Source: Fundicoccus ignavus (lineage in GTDB: Bacteria; Bacillota; Bacilli; Lactobacillales; Aerococcaceae). Taken from it: DNA of 64,000 nt. Under the pieces are notes generated by a model that did no database searches, was not told the DNA's origin, and saw only the letters and a program-made list of their open reading frames with translations. Where the stretch lies: positions 1 through 64,000 of the forward strand of contig NZ_WJQT01000002.1 in assembly GCF_009659375.1 (NCBI RefSeq), given 5' to 3'. Positions 36,094-45,010 of the stretch are shown one piece after another; the stretch's first letter is position 1, and each line of letters opens with the position of its first letter. A program made the position numbers and the translations under genes.

Positions 36094-37119
36094 ATGGCAA
36101 GAGGAGGCGGTAGAGGTTCACGAGGCGGAGGTGGTTCATTTGGTGGCAGTCGAGGCAGTGGCGGTCGAACTAGTTTCGGCGGTAGTAGAGGAGGCCGGTC
36201 CTTCGGGAATAGCAAATCTGGTCGCTCATCTAGCGGAGGAAGCTGGGGCAATAGAACTCCGCGAGTAGGGCCAATTTTTAGCGGGGGTCCTACTTATCGA
36301 AATTATGGCAGTGGGCCTGGTTTTGGAAGAGGACTAAGGGGTTCTAGTGGTTGCGGCTGTAGTGTTTTGATAACTGTAATTATCATTATCATTGGTATAA
36401 TTCTATTTATGTCGTTATTTACTTCATCAAATAATAACTCAAGTGGAAATCCGAATAATATTACAGTTTCTACAATTGAAAGAGAAGCGCTTCCTAAGGG
36501 GGCTGTAAATGAAACTAGTTATTTTACAGATCAAGCAGGTTGGATTAGCAATCAGACACAGATGACGCAAGGTTTACGTCATTTTTATCAAGAAACAGGT
36601 GTTCAGCCTCATGTTTATATAACAGATTATATCGCTGGCGAGTCAATTGAAACAATTAATGAATTATCAGAATATGCAAATGATTTATATGATGAGTTAT
36701 TTACAGATGAAGCACATTTACTACTCGTATTTTACGAACCTTCACCAAGTGATTATATGATGGCCTATATAACAGGAACAGCAGCTAAACAAGTGATTGA
36801 TACAGAAGCAGCCGATATCTTATTAGATTACCTAGATCGAAATTATTACGACAGTAATTTAACAGATGAACAATTCTTTAGTAATTCCTTTAGAGATGCA
36901 GCAGATCGTATTATGACAGTTACTACTTCACCATGGATTCCAGTATTTACTATTGGTGGTATTATATTGTTAGTGGGTATTTTATTTGTTTGGTGGAAAA
37001 AACGCCAAGAGAAAGTAGCCATAGAGCAGAAAAGAACAGATGAAATACTTAATAGGCCAATCGAAACTTTTGGAAAGAATTCAGAAGCTGATGAATTAGC
37101 AAAAAAATATGAAGAATAG
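36094..37119 (+). CDS. TPM-domain-like membrane protein with Gly/Arg/Ser-rich N terminus
   Basis: 341 residues from ATG 36094, preceded by GGGGTGAT. Residues 1-85 are extremely rich in Gly, Arg and Ser. A helix follows (about 92-112, after a Cys-Gly-Cys), then an extracytoplasmic TPM-like domain (about 140-275, with ALPKGAVNETSYFTDQAGWI and LLVFYEPSPSDYMMAYITG), a second helix near 285-305 and a Lys/Glu-rich cytosolic tail. The family assignment is by eye. A pspA gene follows 24 bases later, so the two probably act together in membrane-stress response (inference). Confidence 0.72.
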   Translation: MARGGGRGSRGGGGSFGGSRGSGGRTSFGGSRGGRSFGNSKSGRSSSGGSWGNRTPRVGPIFSGGPTYRNYGSGPGFGRGLRGSSGCGCSVLITVIIIIIGIILFMSLFTSSNNNSSGNPNNITVSTIEREALPKGAVNETSYFTDQAGWISNQTQMTQGLRHFYQETGVQPHVYITDYIAGESIETINELSEYANDLYDELFTDEAHLLLVFYEPSPSDYMMAYITGTAAKQVIDTEAADILLDYLDRNYYDSNLTDEQFFSNSFRDAADRIMTVTTSPWIPVFTIGGIILLVGILFVWWKKRQEKVAIEQKRTDEILNRPIETFGKNSEADELAKKYEE

Positions 37120-37143
37120 TGTTGATTATAAGGAGGATTTATT

Positions 37144-37821
37144 ATGTCAGTATTAGCAAGATTTAGTAAAATTATTAGCGCAAACGTGAATTCAATGATT
37201 GATCGGATGGAAGACCCTGAGAAAATGATTGATCAATACTTACGTGACATGATGGAAGATTTAGCTGAAGTTAAAGAAAGTACGGCAGGAGTAATGGCTG
37301 AAGAGACACGTTCAAAGCGTGCAGTGGATGAGAATGAAGCCGAGGTAAATAAATATCAACAGTTGGCTAAAAAAGCATTGGAAGCTGGTAATGAAGATGA
37401 TGCGAGAGTATTCTTGAGTAAGAAACAGGAATTAGAGAACGTAGGTGCTGGCTTATCAACAGCGTATGCTTCTGCTCATGAAAATGCTGCTAAGATGCGT
37501 CAAATGCATGATAAATTAGCATCAGATATTGAAACATTACGTAATCGCCGTGCTATGATTAAAGGGAAAATTTCTGTTGCTGAAGCTCAAGGTAAAATTA
37601 ATGAGGCAACTCAATCTGTATCTAAATCTCAAGGCGCAATGAGTAGTTTTGAACGAATGGAAGAGAAAGCTAACCGCATGTTGGACGAAGCCAATGCAAT
37701 GTCGGAATTAAATAGTGAGCCTATTGATAAAGCTAAAGATTTAGAAGCGAAATACGCAAGTCAAACAACTGCTTCTGTGGAAGATGAATTAGCTAGAATG
37801 AAATCAGATTTAGGCTTGTAA
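37144..37821 (+). CDS. pspA: PspA/IM30 family membrane-stress protein
   Basis: 225 residues of almost continuous amphipathic helix and coiled-coil. It begins VLARFSKIISANVNSMIDRMEDPEKMIDQYLR in substance (amphipathic helix 1, then the conserved EDPEKM segment). PspA and IM30 proteins form ESCRT-III-like rods that coat and mend the inner face of the cytoplasmic membrane. Normal length. AAGGAGG precedes the ATG. Co-transcribed with the TPM-like protein upstream, with a terminator downstream. Confidence 0.92.
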   Translation: MSVLARFSKIISANVNSMIDRMEDPEKMIDQYLRDMMEDLAEVKESTAGVMAEETRSKRAVDENEAEVNKYQQLAKKALEAGNEDDARVFLSKKQELENVGAGLSTAYASAHENAAKMRQMHDKLASDIETLRNRRAMIKGKISVAEAQGKINEATQSVSKSQGAMSSFERMEEKANRMLDEANAMSELNSEPIDKAKDLEAKYASQTTASVEDELARMKSDLGL

Positions 37822-37860
37822 TTCGAATAAAAATTATGAACTATGTGATAAAACATAAGG

Positions 37861-37911
37861 AAATGATCACCACAAATTTGTTTTTACAGATTTATGGTGA
37901 TCATTTTATTT
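37861..37911 (+). terminator. terminator of the TPM-pspA operon
   Basis: AAATGATCACCA (37861-37872) pairs with TGGTGATCATTT (37895-37906), followed by a T-rich tail. Confidence 0.85.
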
Positions 37912-37930
37912 TATAGTAAAAGGGATTATA

Positions 37931-38130
37931 AATTTTATGTTGATTTATCAAACTTTGTACTACGCTCAGTTTTTGTTTTCCAAGACGGTGGTCGCTTTCA
38001 AAACCTCACAGACGTTCGTGCTTTCCCAGCTCAATCGTTTAAGCTCTGTCTACTTCGCTTTGCTCTTAGGCAGAGCATGCTACGCCGATTGCCCTTTGTA
38101 CCGCTTTAGGAAACAAGTCATTGAGCTAAG
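37931..38130. repeat. dispersed palindromic repeat, copy F
   Basis: A well preserved copy with leader AATTTTATGTTGATTTATCA, left arm CTACGCTCAG and TTGTTTTCCAAGACGGTGG. The core carries GACGTTCGTGC and CTCTGTCTACTTCGC, and the right arm CCGCTTTAGGAAACAAG ends in TTGAGCTAAG. It starts about 20 bases after the pspA terminator. Confidence 0.85.
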
Positions 38131-38201
38131 TTAAGAATACCAACAAATAATTAATGTAGTTGAGCTTCGTTTTTGTTAGTAATTAAAAAAATTATATATT
38201 T

Positions 38202-38382
38202 TTTATATTGATTTAACGAGCTTTATTCTTAGTTCAGTCTATTATTTTCCACGGTAGCGGTCTCCTTCAAACCTTTTTTATAAGTTCGATCGGCTAACTT
38301 TAATATGAACATGGTAGATTTGTAAGTGGCAATTCAAATGTCCTTTATGTCGCTTTGGCAAACCAGCATAGTGAGTTACGCA
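38202..38382. repeat. dispersed palindromic repeat, copy G (degenerate)
   Basis: Begins TATTGATTTAACGAGC, with TTTTCCACGGTAGCGGTC and, at the right, GTCGCTTTGGCAAACCAGC and GTGAGTTACGC. The central part is poorly conserved. It lies about 70 bases after copy F in the same orientation. The remaining bases up to the ABC gene (38383-38570) show no other structure. Confidence 0.65.
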
Positions 38383-38584
38383 TTTTTAACTTAATTTTAA
38401 GCTATATTACACAACAACGAGACTAGCAAATTTGAATTTTTTAATCTAAACTTTTCCTCATAATTATTAGAAATGAGCTTAGTTTACGTGATATACTGTA
38501 AGCAGTCAATAGTATTGTTTGACATAAGAGAAACATATATTGCAAACTGTAATTAGAAGAATATTAAAAATGAGGTGGTTGATT

Positions 38585-39493
38585 TTGTTAGAAGTTAATA
38601 ATTTAGTCAAGACATTTGGTGAATTAAGAGCAGTCGATGGCGTATCGTTTAAAATTGAACCCGGGCAAATTATGGGAATGATTGGGCAAAATGGTTCCGG
38701 TAAAACAACTGTTTTTAGAATGATTCTTGATTTTTTAACGCCTGAAGAAGGTGGCAAAGTTTTATGGGAAGAGCAAGAATTAGGAAAGCGGTTATATGAT
38801 ATCGTAGGATATCTACCGGAAGAAAGAGGACTTTACGAAAAATTGACAATTGAACAACAAATTTTGTATTTTGCTCGATTAAGAGGAATGAATCGTAATG
38901 AAACTTTGAAAAAAATTGATTATTGGATGGAGCGCTTTGCAGTAAAAGGCAAAAGGTCTGATAAAGTGAAAACATTATCTAAAGGCAATCAGCAAAAAGT
39001 TCAGCTTATAGCTACTTTAATTCATGAACCTCAGCTAGTTATTTTGGATGAACCATTTAGCGGTTTGGATCCAGTGAATTCAGATTTACTAATGCAGGGA
39101 ATTTTGGATTTGAAATCTAAAGGTAGTAGTATTATTTTTTCGAGTCACAATATGAACAATGTGGAAGAAATATGTGATAAGTTAGTGATGATTCATAATG
39201 GAAAACAGGTTTTATATGGTGGCGTAGAAGAAGTTAGGGAAAGTTTTGGACGCACCAAAATTTTTGTGGATACCGATAATTGGACTGAATCAGATTTAAA
39301 TGCTTTAGATGGTGTATCTAAAGTTACAAAAAGAGGAGAGCAACGTTTTGTACTGGAACTGCTTAATGCTAATTATGGAGAAGCAATATTTAATCATATT
39401 ACTAAAGGTAGATATATTTCAACATTCAGTCAGCAACCACCAACTTTAGAAGAAATATTTAAGATGAAAGCGGGGGAAGCAAAAGATGAGTAA
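38585..39493 (+). CDS. ABC-2 type exporter ATP-binding protein (NatA-like)
   Basis: 302 residues from TTG 38585, with GAGGTGG 6 bases upstream. An ATG at 38570 is possible but overlaps that site. Walker A GQNGSGKTT, signature LSKGNQQK (a variant of LSGGQ with Lys and Asn) and Walker B LVILDEPFSGLDP are visible. The C-terminal about 80 residues form the accessory domain usual in ABC-2 ATPases. The next gene, overlapping by 8 bases, encodes the permease. Homologous NatAB pairs export sodium or respond to membrane-active agents. The substrate here is not known. Confidence 0.88.
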   Translation: MLEVNNLVKTFGELRAVDGVSFKIEPGQIMGMIGQNGSGKTTVFRMILDFLTPEEGGKVLWEEQELGKRLYDIVGYLPEERGLYEKLTIEQQILYFARLRGMNRNETLKKIDYWMERFAVKGKRSDKVKTLSKGNQQKVQLIATLIHEPQLVILDEPFSGLDPVNSDLLMQGILDLKSKGSSIIFSSHNMNNVEEICDKLVMIHNGKQVLYGGVEEVRESFGRTKIFVDTDNWTESDLNALDGVSKVTKRGEQRFVLELLNANYGEAIFNHITKGRYISTFSQQPPTLEEIFKMKAGEAKDE

Positions 39494-40769
39494 AGCATGG
39501 ATTGTCATAAAAGAAGTTTACCGTAAAAACGTTTTATCTTGGTCATTCTTCTTCATGGTTCTTGGCCCGATTATAATGTTACTTGTTATTACAGGGATTG
39601 GATTTTTAATCGCTCAAGACCAAATGTCTTCAACTGCGGGAACGGTTGCGTTAGTCAATGCTGATGACGAAGTAAGAGAGGTTATTCTGGCTGGCGACGT
39701 GAATAATGCATTTGTTCTTGATTTAACTGAAGAAGAAGCTAAAAGCGAGTTGAATGAAGAACATATAGATGGTTATTTAGTGATTGAAAGGACTGAAGAA
39801 AGTTTATCGGGAAATTTCTATCGTAAACCAACGAGTAAAGATATTAATGTTGGATCAATTCAACAAGCATTAGCGACATTTCATCTAAATAATACAGCAG
39901 AACTAATGGGCTTGAATCAAGCGCAATTACTACAAATTCAATCCAGTACTGTTGAAATCGACACAATAATATTACAAACTAGCGATGCTGGATTAACCAC
40001 AGAAATTTCATCACAAGATCCAACAGTCATAGTTCGACAAGGCGTTGCATATGGTGTAAGTTTTATTGTGTTTATGTTCATTATGACGTATGTGAGCATA
40101 ATCTCTCAAGAAATCGCAGCTGAAAAAGGGTCTAGAATAATGGAAATTATTTTATCAAGTATTTCAGCCAGTACACATTTTATCGGGAAAATGGTTGGAA
40201 TAGGTTTGGTAATTTTAACGCAATTGCTGGCTTATGTCATTCTGTTTTTCTTGGCTAGACTTTTTATTCAACAACTAGATTTCTTTAATTTTCTTGAACA
40301 ATTTAATGTTGGATATTACCTTAATCAAAGTGGGAATGTACTACTATTAGGAGCTTTCTATGCAATTATTGGTATACTTATTTACACAAGTATAGCAGGC
40401 TTCCTAGGATCTTTAGTCTCAACAACAGAAGATGTCAATAAAATGATTACACCAATAGTTTTTACGGCTTTAGCTGGATTTTATATTGGTTTGTATGCGA
40501 ATGTTTCAACAAATAATCCAGTGGTACGAATTGGTTCACAGATACCGTTATTTACGCCTTTTGTTATGCCTTTTAGAATTGCTGCTGAAACAGTAGGTAA
40601 TACGGAGATTGTTATATCCTTCATTGTTTCAATCATATTTATGGTTATCTGCTTATGGGTGTCTATTATATTCTACAAGAGCAATGTCTTGGTTTATAGT
40701 GATAAAGGTTTAATCAATACTTTTAAACGTTCTTTTGCGCTTTGGAAATCAGAGCGAGAAGCATCCTAG
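39486..40769 (+). CDS. ABC-2 type exporter permease (NatB-like)
   Basis: 427 residues. One N-terminal helix (about 18-42) is followed by a large extracytoplasmic loop of about 150 residues, then five helices from about residue 185, including the family motif QEIAAEKGSRIMEIILSSIS after the second helix. This layout is that of NatB/YhaP-type permeases. It overlaps the ATPase gene by 8 bases and forms the exporter with it. A terminator follows. Confidence 0.87.
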   Translation: MSKAWIVIKEVYRKNVLSWSFFFMVLGPIIMLLVITGIGFLIAQDQMSSTAGTVALVNADDEVREVILAGDVNNAFVLDLTEEEAKSELNEEHIDGYLVIERTEESLSGNFYRKPTSKDINVGSIQQALATFHLNNTAELMGLNQAQLLQIQSSTVEIDTIILQTSDAGLTTEISSQDPTVIVRQGVAYGVSFIVFMFIMTYVSIISQEIAAEKGSRIMEIILSSISASTHFIGKMVGIGLVILTQLLAYVILFFLARLFIQQLDFFNFLEQFNVGYYLNQSGNVLLLGAFYAIIGILIYTSIAGFLGSLVSTTEDVNKMITPIVFTALAGFYIGLYANVSTNNPVVRIGSQIPLFTPFVMPFRIAAETVGNTEIVISFIVSIIFMVICLWVSIIFYKSNVLVYSDKGLINTFKRSFALWKSEREAS

Positions 40770-40792
40770 AAGTTAAAGTTCATAAAAATAAA

Positions 40793-40829
40793 GATCCAAT
40801 TCAAATTAATTGAATTGGATTTTTTTTTT
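40793..40829 (+). terminator. terminator of the ABC exporter operon
   Basis: GATCCAATTCAA (40793-40804) pairs with TTGAATTGGAT (40810-40820), followed by nine T. The convergent hicB-like gene ends inside this T tract. Confidence 0.85.
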
Positions 40830-41220
40830 ACATAAAGAGTTTTTCTTCTAAGGCTTCCGTTAAAGTAGCAGAAAAATTTATTTTTTTCTGTTCAGCTAAG
40901 ACAGCTAAATACTCAGGGATTAACGTATTCTTTTTAACTTTTTTATGACTTTTTTTCGCTCTGAAGTCATTTAAATCAATATTAATCAGTACAATTTTAT
41001 CACTTGATTTTAAATCTATGTGGGTAAAATCTAAAGTAGCTTCAGGTAAATTTGCTTGATCATATAATGCTTCGCCTAATAATTGTTGAGCATACTTAAA
41101 GGCCTCGGATAAATTCTCTCCAAATGTTACGGCACCCGGAACATCTAGAAATTGTACAGTGTAAGCTCCTTCTTTATCTTGAAAAAATATGGCAGGGTAA
41201 AACACTTCTTTTTGTGACAA
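40828..41220 (-). CDS. orphan HicB-family antitoxin-like protein
   Basis: 130 residues from TTG at 41220-41218, which has GAGGTG 7 bases upstream on the minus strand and gives the N terminus MSQKEVFYPAIFFQD. The N-terminal HicB fold (YPAIFFQDKEGAYTVQFLDVPGAVTFGENLSEAF) is a degenerate RNase H-like domain. The C terminus has a Lys-rich segment and a short helix region. No hicA toxin gene lies next to it on either side, so it may be a solitary regulator or the survivor of a toxin-antitoxin pair. Confidence 0.75.
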   Translation of the reverse strand: MSQKEVFYPAIFFQDKEGAYTVQFLDVPGAVTFGENLSEAFKYAQQLLGEALYDQANLPEATLDFTHIDLKSSDKIVLINIDLNDFRAKKSHKKVKKNTLIPEYLAVLAEQKKINFSATLTEALEEKLFM

Positions 41221-41330
41221 ATCTGAACACCTCACTTTATTTAACAACTAATGTCTAACTTTCCTTAATTCTACCAAACTTATAATCAGCTTAATAGTCC
41301 GACTTATCAAATTCTTATAAAAAAATAATG

Positions 41331-41345
41331 TGATAATGATTCTAT
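41331..41345 (+). promoter_or_regulatory. Fur/PerR-family-like box upstream of murI
   Basis: TGATAATGATTCTAT matches the TGATAATNATTATCA 15-mer at 12 positions. It lies about 50 bases before the -10 TATAAT (41394-41399). A chance match in AT-rich DNA is possible. Confidence 0.25.
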
Positions 41346-41393
41346 TTTAGGTTAGAATTCGGTAAAATTAGAAGGATAGCTCCTATTAGGGGC

Positions 41394-41399
41394 TATAAT
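41394..41399 (+). promoter_or_regulatory. -10 of the murI operon with overlapping inverted repeat
   Basis: TATAAT. The inverted repeat ATAGCTCC/GGGGCTAT (41376-41397) overlaps its upstream edge and could be an operator. Confidence 0.4.
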
Positions 41400-41435
41400 A
41401 TGGTAGAATTATTGTATTAATAAGTGAGGTTTTTT

Positions 41436-42284
41436 ATGAAAAATTTACCAATAGGATTCATCGATTCGGGTGTAGGCGGTTTAACTGTGGTTAAACAAAG
41501 TTTACGTCAATTACCTAATGAATCGATTATTTATTTAGGCGATAATGCGAGATGTCCATATGGACCTAGACCTTTAGAAGAAGTAAAAAAATATATCTGG
41601 CAATTAACTAATTTTCTCAGAGAAAAAGGTATTAAAATGTTAGTGATTGCTTGTAATACGGGTACTGCAGCTGCCTTAGATGATATTCGAGCGACTTTAG
41701 CTATTCCTGTAGTCGGTGTTATTCATCCGGGAAGCCGTGCTGCCATTAAACATACTGTTAATAATCGTATAGGTATAATTGGAACACAAGGAACAATTAA
41801 TAGTGAATTATATGAACTAGTATTAAAGGAGAAAGTAGAACACTTGTCAGTTACAAGTGTAGCTTGTCCAGAATTTGTTGAAATAGCTGAAAGTACGATG
41901 TTTAATGATTCTGATATTCAAACAATCGTTGAAAAAAGACTAAAAGCTTTTGAGCAAACGGACATTGATACCCTAGTACTAGGATGTACTCATTACCCAT
42001 TGTTAAGTGAGACGATTCAGTCAACTATTGGAGACAAGGTACATTTAATTGATTCTGGTAAAGAAACAATCAATGAGGTCAGTACATTACTGGATTATTT
42101 TAATTTAAGTCGCTCAGCAGATGATGCGATCAATGAACCTGCGACTCAGGAATATTATACTACGGGGAATACCGAACAATTCTCTAAAATTGCGAGTCAA
42201 TGGTTAGAACAAGCAAAACCTAATGTTAAACAAGCGTTTATTAAAGGAGAGATTGTAGTTGAAAGTGATTATAGCCAGCCATAA
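41436..42284 (+). CDS. murI: glutamate racemase
   Basis: 282 residues from ATG 41436, with GTGAGG 6 bases upstream. It makes D-glutamate for peptidoglycan. Catalytic residues are visible: Asp in FIDSGVGGLTV, Cys in CNTGTAAA and the second Cys and His in GCTHYPLL. First gene of the murI-rdgB-phosphodiesterase-cbpB operon. The rdgB start lies 26 bases inside its 3' end. The operon order is common in Lactobacillales. Confidence 0.95.
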   Translation: MKNLPIGFIDSGVGGLTVVKQSLRQLPNESIIYLGDNARCPYGPRPLEEVKKYIWQLTNFLREKGIKMLVIACNTGTAAALDDIRATLAIPVVGVIHPGSRAAIKHTVNNRIGIIGTQGTINSELYELVLKEKVEHLSVTSVACPEFVEIAESTMFNDSDIQTIVEKRLKAFEQTDIDTLVLGCTHYPLLSETIQSTIGDKVHLIDSGKETINEVSTLLDYFNLSRSADDAINEPATQEYYTTGNTEQFSKIASQWLEQAKPNVKQAFIKGEIVVESDYSQP

Positions 42285-42867
42285 CAAAGGTAAAATTAAT
42301 GAATTTAAAGCAATGTTTGCACCACTGAAGATTGAAGTTCAATCTTTATTAGATTTTCCAGAATTATCAGAAGTTGAAGAGACAGGTGTTACCTTCGAAG
42401 AAAATGCTCGTTTAAAAGCAGAACAAATCGCTGAAACGTTAAATTGCATAACTTTATCAGATGATTCTGGTTTAGTTGTTAATGCATTAAATGGAGAGCC
42501 TGGCGTGTATAGTGCACGTTATTCAGGCGAACCTAAAGATGACAATCGAAATAATTTAAAATTACTTGCGCGCTTAAAAGAAGTGGAGGCAACTGATCGC
42601 TCAGCGTATTTTGTCTCATGTATTGTGGTTGCTCATCCTAAAATGGACAGCTTAGTTGTAGAGGGGCGCGCATTCGGTGAAATTTTACCAGAACTTCGTG
42701 GAGTTGAAGGGTTTGGATATGACCCTTTATTTTATGTTGAAGCTGAAGGTAGCACATTTGCTGAAATTCCATTAGAAAGAAAAAATCAAATTAGTCATCG
42801 TGCTAACGCAACTAAACAATTATTAGAAGCATTACCAGCATGGTTAGAGGAGTTGAAGACTAAGTGA
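42259..42867 (+). CDS. rdgB: XTP/dITP diphosphatase (HAM1/RdgB family)
   Basis: 202 residues from TTG 42259, with AAAGGAGA 8 bases upstream inside the end of murI. It hydrolyses non-canonical purine triphosphates (ITP, XTP and deoxy forms) to keep them out of nucleic acids. Family motifs are SHNKGKINEF at the N terminus, SDDSGLVVNALNGEPGVYSARY and GFGYDPLFY. Full length. It overlaps the next gene by 4 bases, so translation is coupled. Confidence 0.95.
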   Translation: MKVIIASHNKGKINEFKAMFAPLKIEVQSLLDFPELSEVEETGVTFEENARLKAEQIAETLNCITLSDDSGLVVNALNGEPGVYSARYSGEPKDDNRNNLKLLARLKEVEATDRSAYFVSCIVVAHPKMDSLVVEGRAFGEILPELRGVEGFGYDPLFYVEAEGSTFAEIPLERKNQISHRANATKQLLEALPAWLEELKTK

Positions 42868-43379
42868 AGTTTTTAGTTATGAGCGATAACCATGGTAGAT
42901 GGCAAAAAGTTCAAGAAATTATTAATATATTAAAAGAACAAGTTGACTTTATTTTTCATTGTGGAGATTCTGAATTTCCGTCAGATGATCCGATTTGGGA
43001 AGATGTAGATAGTGTTGTTTCAGGTAATATGGATTATGATCCACAATATCGTAAAATCCAAACTTTAGAAACACCAGCTGGTAAAGTTCTAGTTCTGCAC
43101 GGTCATCGTCATGGCGTCAATCATTCAAATACACAAGTCTTAGATTTAGCACAAGAAATGGGAGCTCAATTTGCATTTCATGGTCATACACATCGTTTGT
43201 ATGCAGAATACAAAAATAATGTATTGTTGTTAAATCCAGGAAGTTTGAATCATTCAAGAGGACCAATAGAAGAGAAAACTTTTGCGATTATTACACTTGA
43301 ATCGGATGCAATTTTAGTTGATTTTTATGATGATTTATTAAATAAAATACCGCGATTAAGCCAATCGTTTAACCGCTAG
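42864..43379 (+). CDS. metallophosphoesterase, YfcE/MJ0936 family
   Basis: 171 residues from GTG 42864, overlapping the rdgB stop by 4 bases. Metal-binding motifs of the calcineurin-like fold appear in order: SDNHGR, HCGDSE, GNMDYD, HGHRHGV, HGHTHRL. Family members are cytosolic phosphodiesterases with broad activity in vitro. The physiological substrate is unknown. It is in the conserved murI operon, with cbpB 14 bases downstream. Confidence 0.92.
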   Translation: MKFLVMSDNHGRWQKVQEIINILKEQVDFIFHCGDSEFPSDDPIWEDVDSVVSGNMDYDPQYRKIQTLETPAGKVLVLHGHRHGVNHSNTQVLDLAQEMGAQFAFHGHTHRLYAEYKNNVLLLNPGSLNHSRGPIEEKTFAIITLESDAILVDFYDDLLNKIPRLSQSFNR

Positions 43380-43393
43380 AAAGAAGATTAAAG

Positions 43394-43894
43394 ATGATAC
43401 ATCCAACTATTGAAAGTTTTATCTGTTCTGATGTTAGCAGTCTGATGATTCCAGCTGACGATGTAGCGAGTGTCATTTCAACTCATACGTTGAGTCATGG
43501 TTTATTGGTACTTTCACAAGTGAAATATTCAATGATTCCGGTATTATCACCTAAGTCTCAGCTTGTCGGTCTCATTAGCATGCCGCTAATTTTTAATGCT
43601 GCTGTAACAATTGATTCAATCGATATCGAGCGACTTGATACGTTGAAAATTTCAGATGTGATGCGCACAGATGTCAAAATGTTACCATTGGATACACCGT
43701 TTGAATTAATTTTAAGAGATTTAATTAATCATAACTTTATTTGTGTGATTGATCCATGTCAAAATAACGAATTTTTGGGGTTAATAACACGTCGAGAAAT
43801 TTTAAAACGTCTTAATCATTTGGTTCATAAACTATCAACTGATTCGACTATCATAGAGCAAATTGAACAATTACAACATGCGCTAAGTCTTTAA
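43394..43894 (+). CDS. cbpB: CBS-domain protein, CbpB (c-di-AMP-binding type)
   Basis: 166 residues made of two CBS repeats (about 8-75 and 85-150) with IPVLSPKSQLVGLISMP and DVMRTDVKMLPLDTPFE. In Listeria and Bacillus the homologue (CbpB/DarB, formerly YkuL) binds cyclic-di-AMP and, when free of it, activates the stringent-response enzyme Rel. The operon position after murI-rdgB-phosphodiesterase matches this protein in Lactobacillales. A strong terminator follows. Confidence 0.87.
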   Translation: MIHPTIESFICSDVSSLMIPADDVASVISTHTLSHGLLVLSQVKYSMIPVLSPKSQLVGLISMPLIFNAAVTIDSIDIERLDTLKISDVMRTDVKMLPLDTPFELILRDLINHNFICVIDPCQNNEFLGLITRREILKRLNHLVHKLSTDSTIIEQIEQLQHALSL

Positions 43895-43905
43895 AGTAAA
43901 GAATA

Positions 43906-43956
43906 AAAGCTCCGCACCTGTTAACAACTTAGTTAACAGCTGTGGAGCTTTATTTT
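43906..43956 (+). terminator. terminator of the murI operon
   Basis: A long stem AAAGCTCC...CTGTTAAC with GTTAACAG...GGAGCTTT (43906-43951), followed by ATTTTG. It may also serve the convergent mscS-like gene. Confidence 0.85.
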
Positions 43957-43973
43957 GTTTAAATTATGTGATT

Positions 43974-44819
43974 CTAAGGTGTAAAGGTACTAATTGGAAA
44001 TTGAATATTGTGTTCCTGCAAAGCTATGAAATATCGTTCATAGAACACACTATTTAAGCGATACTGCTCTCCATTTTTGACATAGAAAGTAATTCGATAC
44101 ATAAAAGTTTGGTATTCTCCTCGAATCATTCCGGTAATCGAAGGTTCTTGAGTTAAGTATTCTGCAAATTCACCCTTAATCTCTCTTGTAATTTTACCGA
44201 TAACCTCTTTAAATAAATTAAGATCCATATCATCATCTAAAGGTAAATCAATTAAAACTCTCATGGCTTGGCGACTTTGATTGTTTACTATCGTAATATA
44301 ACTATTGGGTATATAGTAAATGTCACCATTTGCAGCTTTTACAGTTGTTGTTCTTACACCAGTACTTAAAACCGTTCCAGTAATGCCTTCTTGAGGAATT
44401 GTGACTACATCACCAGTTTCAAATTGATTCTCAGTGATTATGAATATACCATTCAATAAATCTTTGACAAAATTTTGTGCCCCTAAACCAAAAGCTACAC
44501 CAACTATACCAGCACTTGCAATTAAAGTTTCGACTGGAAAGCCCAGTAACTTCAACAGCGCATAGGCATAAATGAAATAGAGTGCATAAGTTGCGGCATT
44601 ATGCATTAAATTATTGATGGTCTCAATTCTTTGTGGGGATGTTTTCTTGTTTATAAGGCTAATACGAGAATTATAGCGATTTTTGAATATGATTCCAATT
44701 GCTTTTTTAGCTAATATGAATATCGCAGTAATCATTGCGAATGTAAGGATGAAAGACAAGGTATCAATCGCAATTGTGTCCCATTCTTGTCGTAGAATTT
44801 GATTAATCCAGTTGTTCAA
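43974..44819 (-). CDS. small-conductance mechanosensitive channel (MscS family)
   Basis: 281 residues. Three membrane helices (about 18-40, 70-92, 95-120) are followed by the pore-lining TM3 motif ASAGIVGVAFGLGAQNFVKD and a cytosolic beta domain with GDVVTIPQEGITGTV and YIPNSYITIVNNQSR. Opens under membrane tension to release osmolytes. Typical of Bacillus YkuT-like members. It converges with cbpB, just as ykuT and ykuL are neighbours in Bacillus. Confidence 0.92.
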   Translation of the reverse strand: MNNWINQILRQEWDTIAIDTLSFILTFAMITAIFILAKKAIGIIFKNRYNSRISLINKKTSPQRIETINNLMHNAATYALYFIYAYALLKLLGFPVETLIASAGIVGVAFGLGAQNFVKDLLNGIFIITENQFETGDVVTIPQEGITGTVLSTGVRTTTVKAANGDIYYIPNSYITIVNNQSRQAMRVLIDLPLDDDMDLNLFKEVIGKITREIKGEFAEYLTQEPSITGMIRGEYQTFMYRITFYVKNGEQYRLNSVFYERYFIALQEHNIQFPISTFTP

Positions 44820-44978
44820 ATTAAAACCTCCTATTATTTTTTACAACTTTCATTTTATAGGAAAATCAATCGGATTTTCAAGTTATTAATAGTGGCGAAA
44901 TGGCTTACAAACTATGCATTAGTATAGGACAATTGAATAAATGTCTAGTTTTAACCTGTATAAACCCTAATTTTCAAG

Positions 44979-45007
44979 TTGACTAAAATTGATGGGAAAT
45001 ATAGAAT
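44979..45007 (+). promoter_or_regulatory. promoter of the alpha-galactosidase gene
   Basis: TTGACT (44979-44984) and TAGAAT (45002-45007) are spaced by exactly 17 bp. The LacI/CcpA-type operator begins 5 bases after the -10. Confidence 0.7.
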
Positions 45008-45010
45008 AAC

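Noticed and set aside
35922-36251. Pro-rich frame on the minus strand opposite the TPM-like gene
   Set aside because: It is the complement of the Gly/Arg/Ser-rich coding region. Pro-rich shadows of this kind are an artefact of GGN codons.
37894-38134. Two overlapping forward frames inside repeat copy F
   Set aside because: They coincide with the palindromic repeat, have no ribosome site, and the other copies carry stops.
41331-41345. Iron-regulated murI promoter
   Set aside because: The Fur-like match has three mismatches in AT-rich DNA and no iron-related gene is nearby. Listed only as a low-confidence site.
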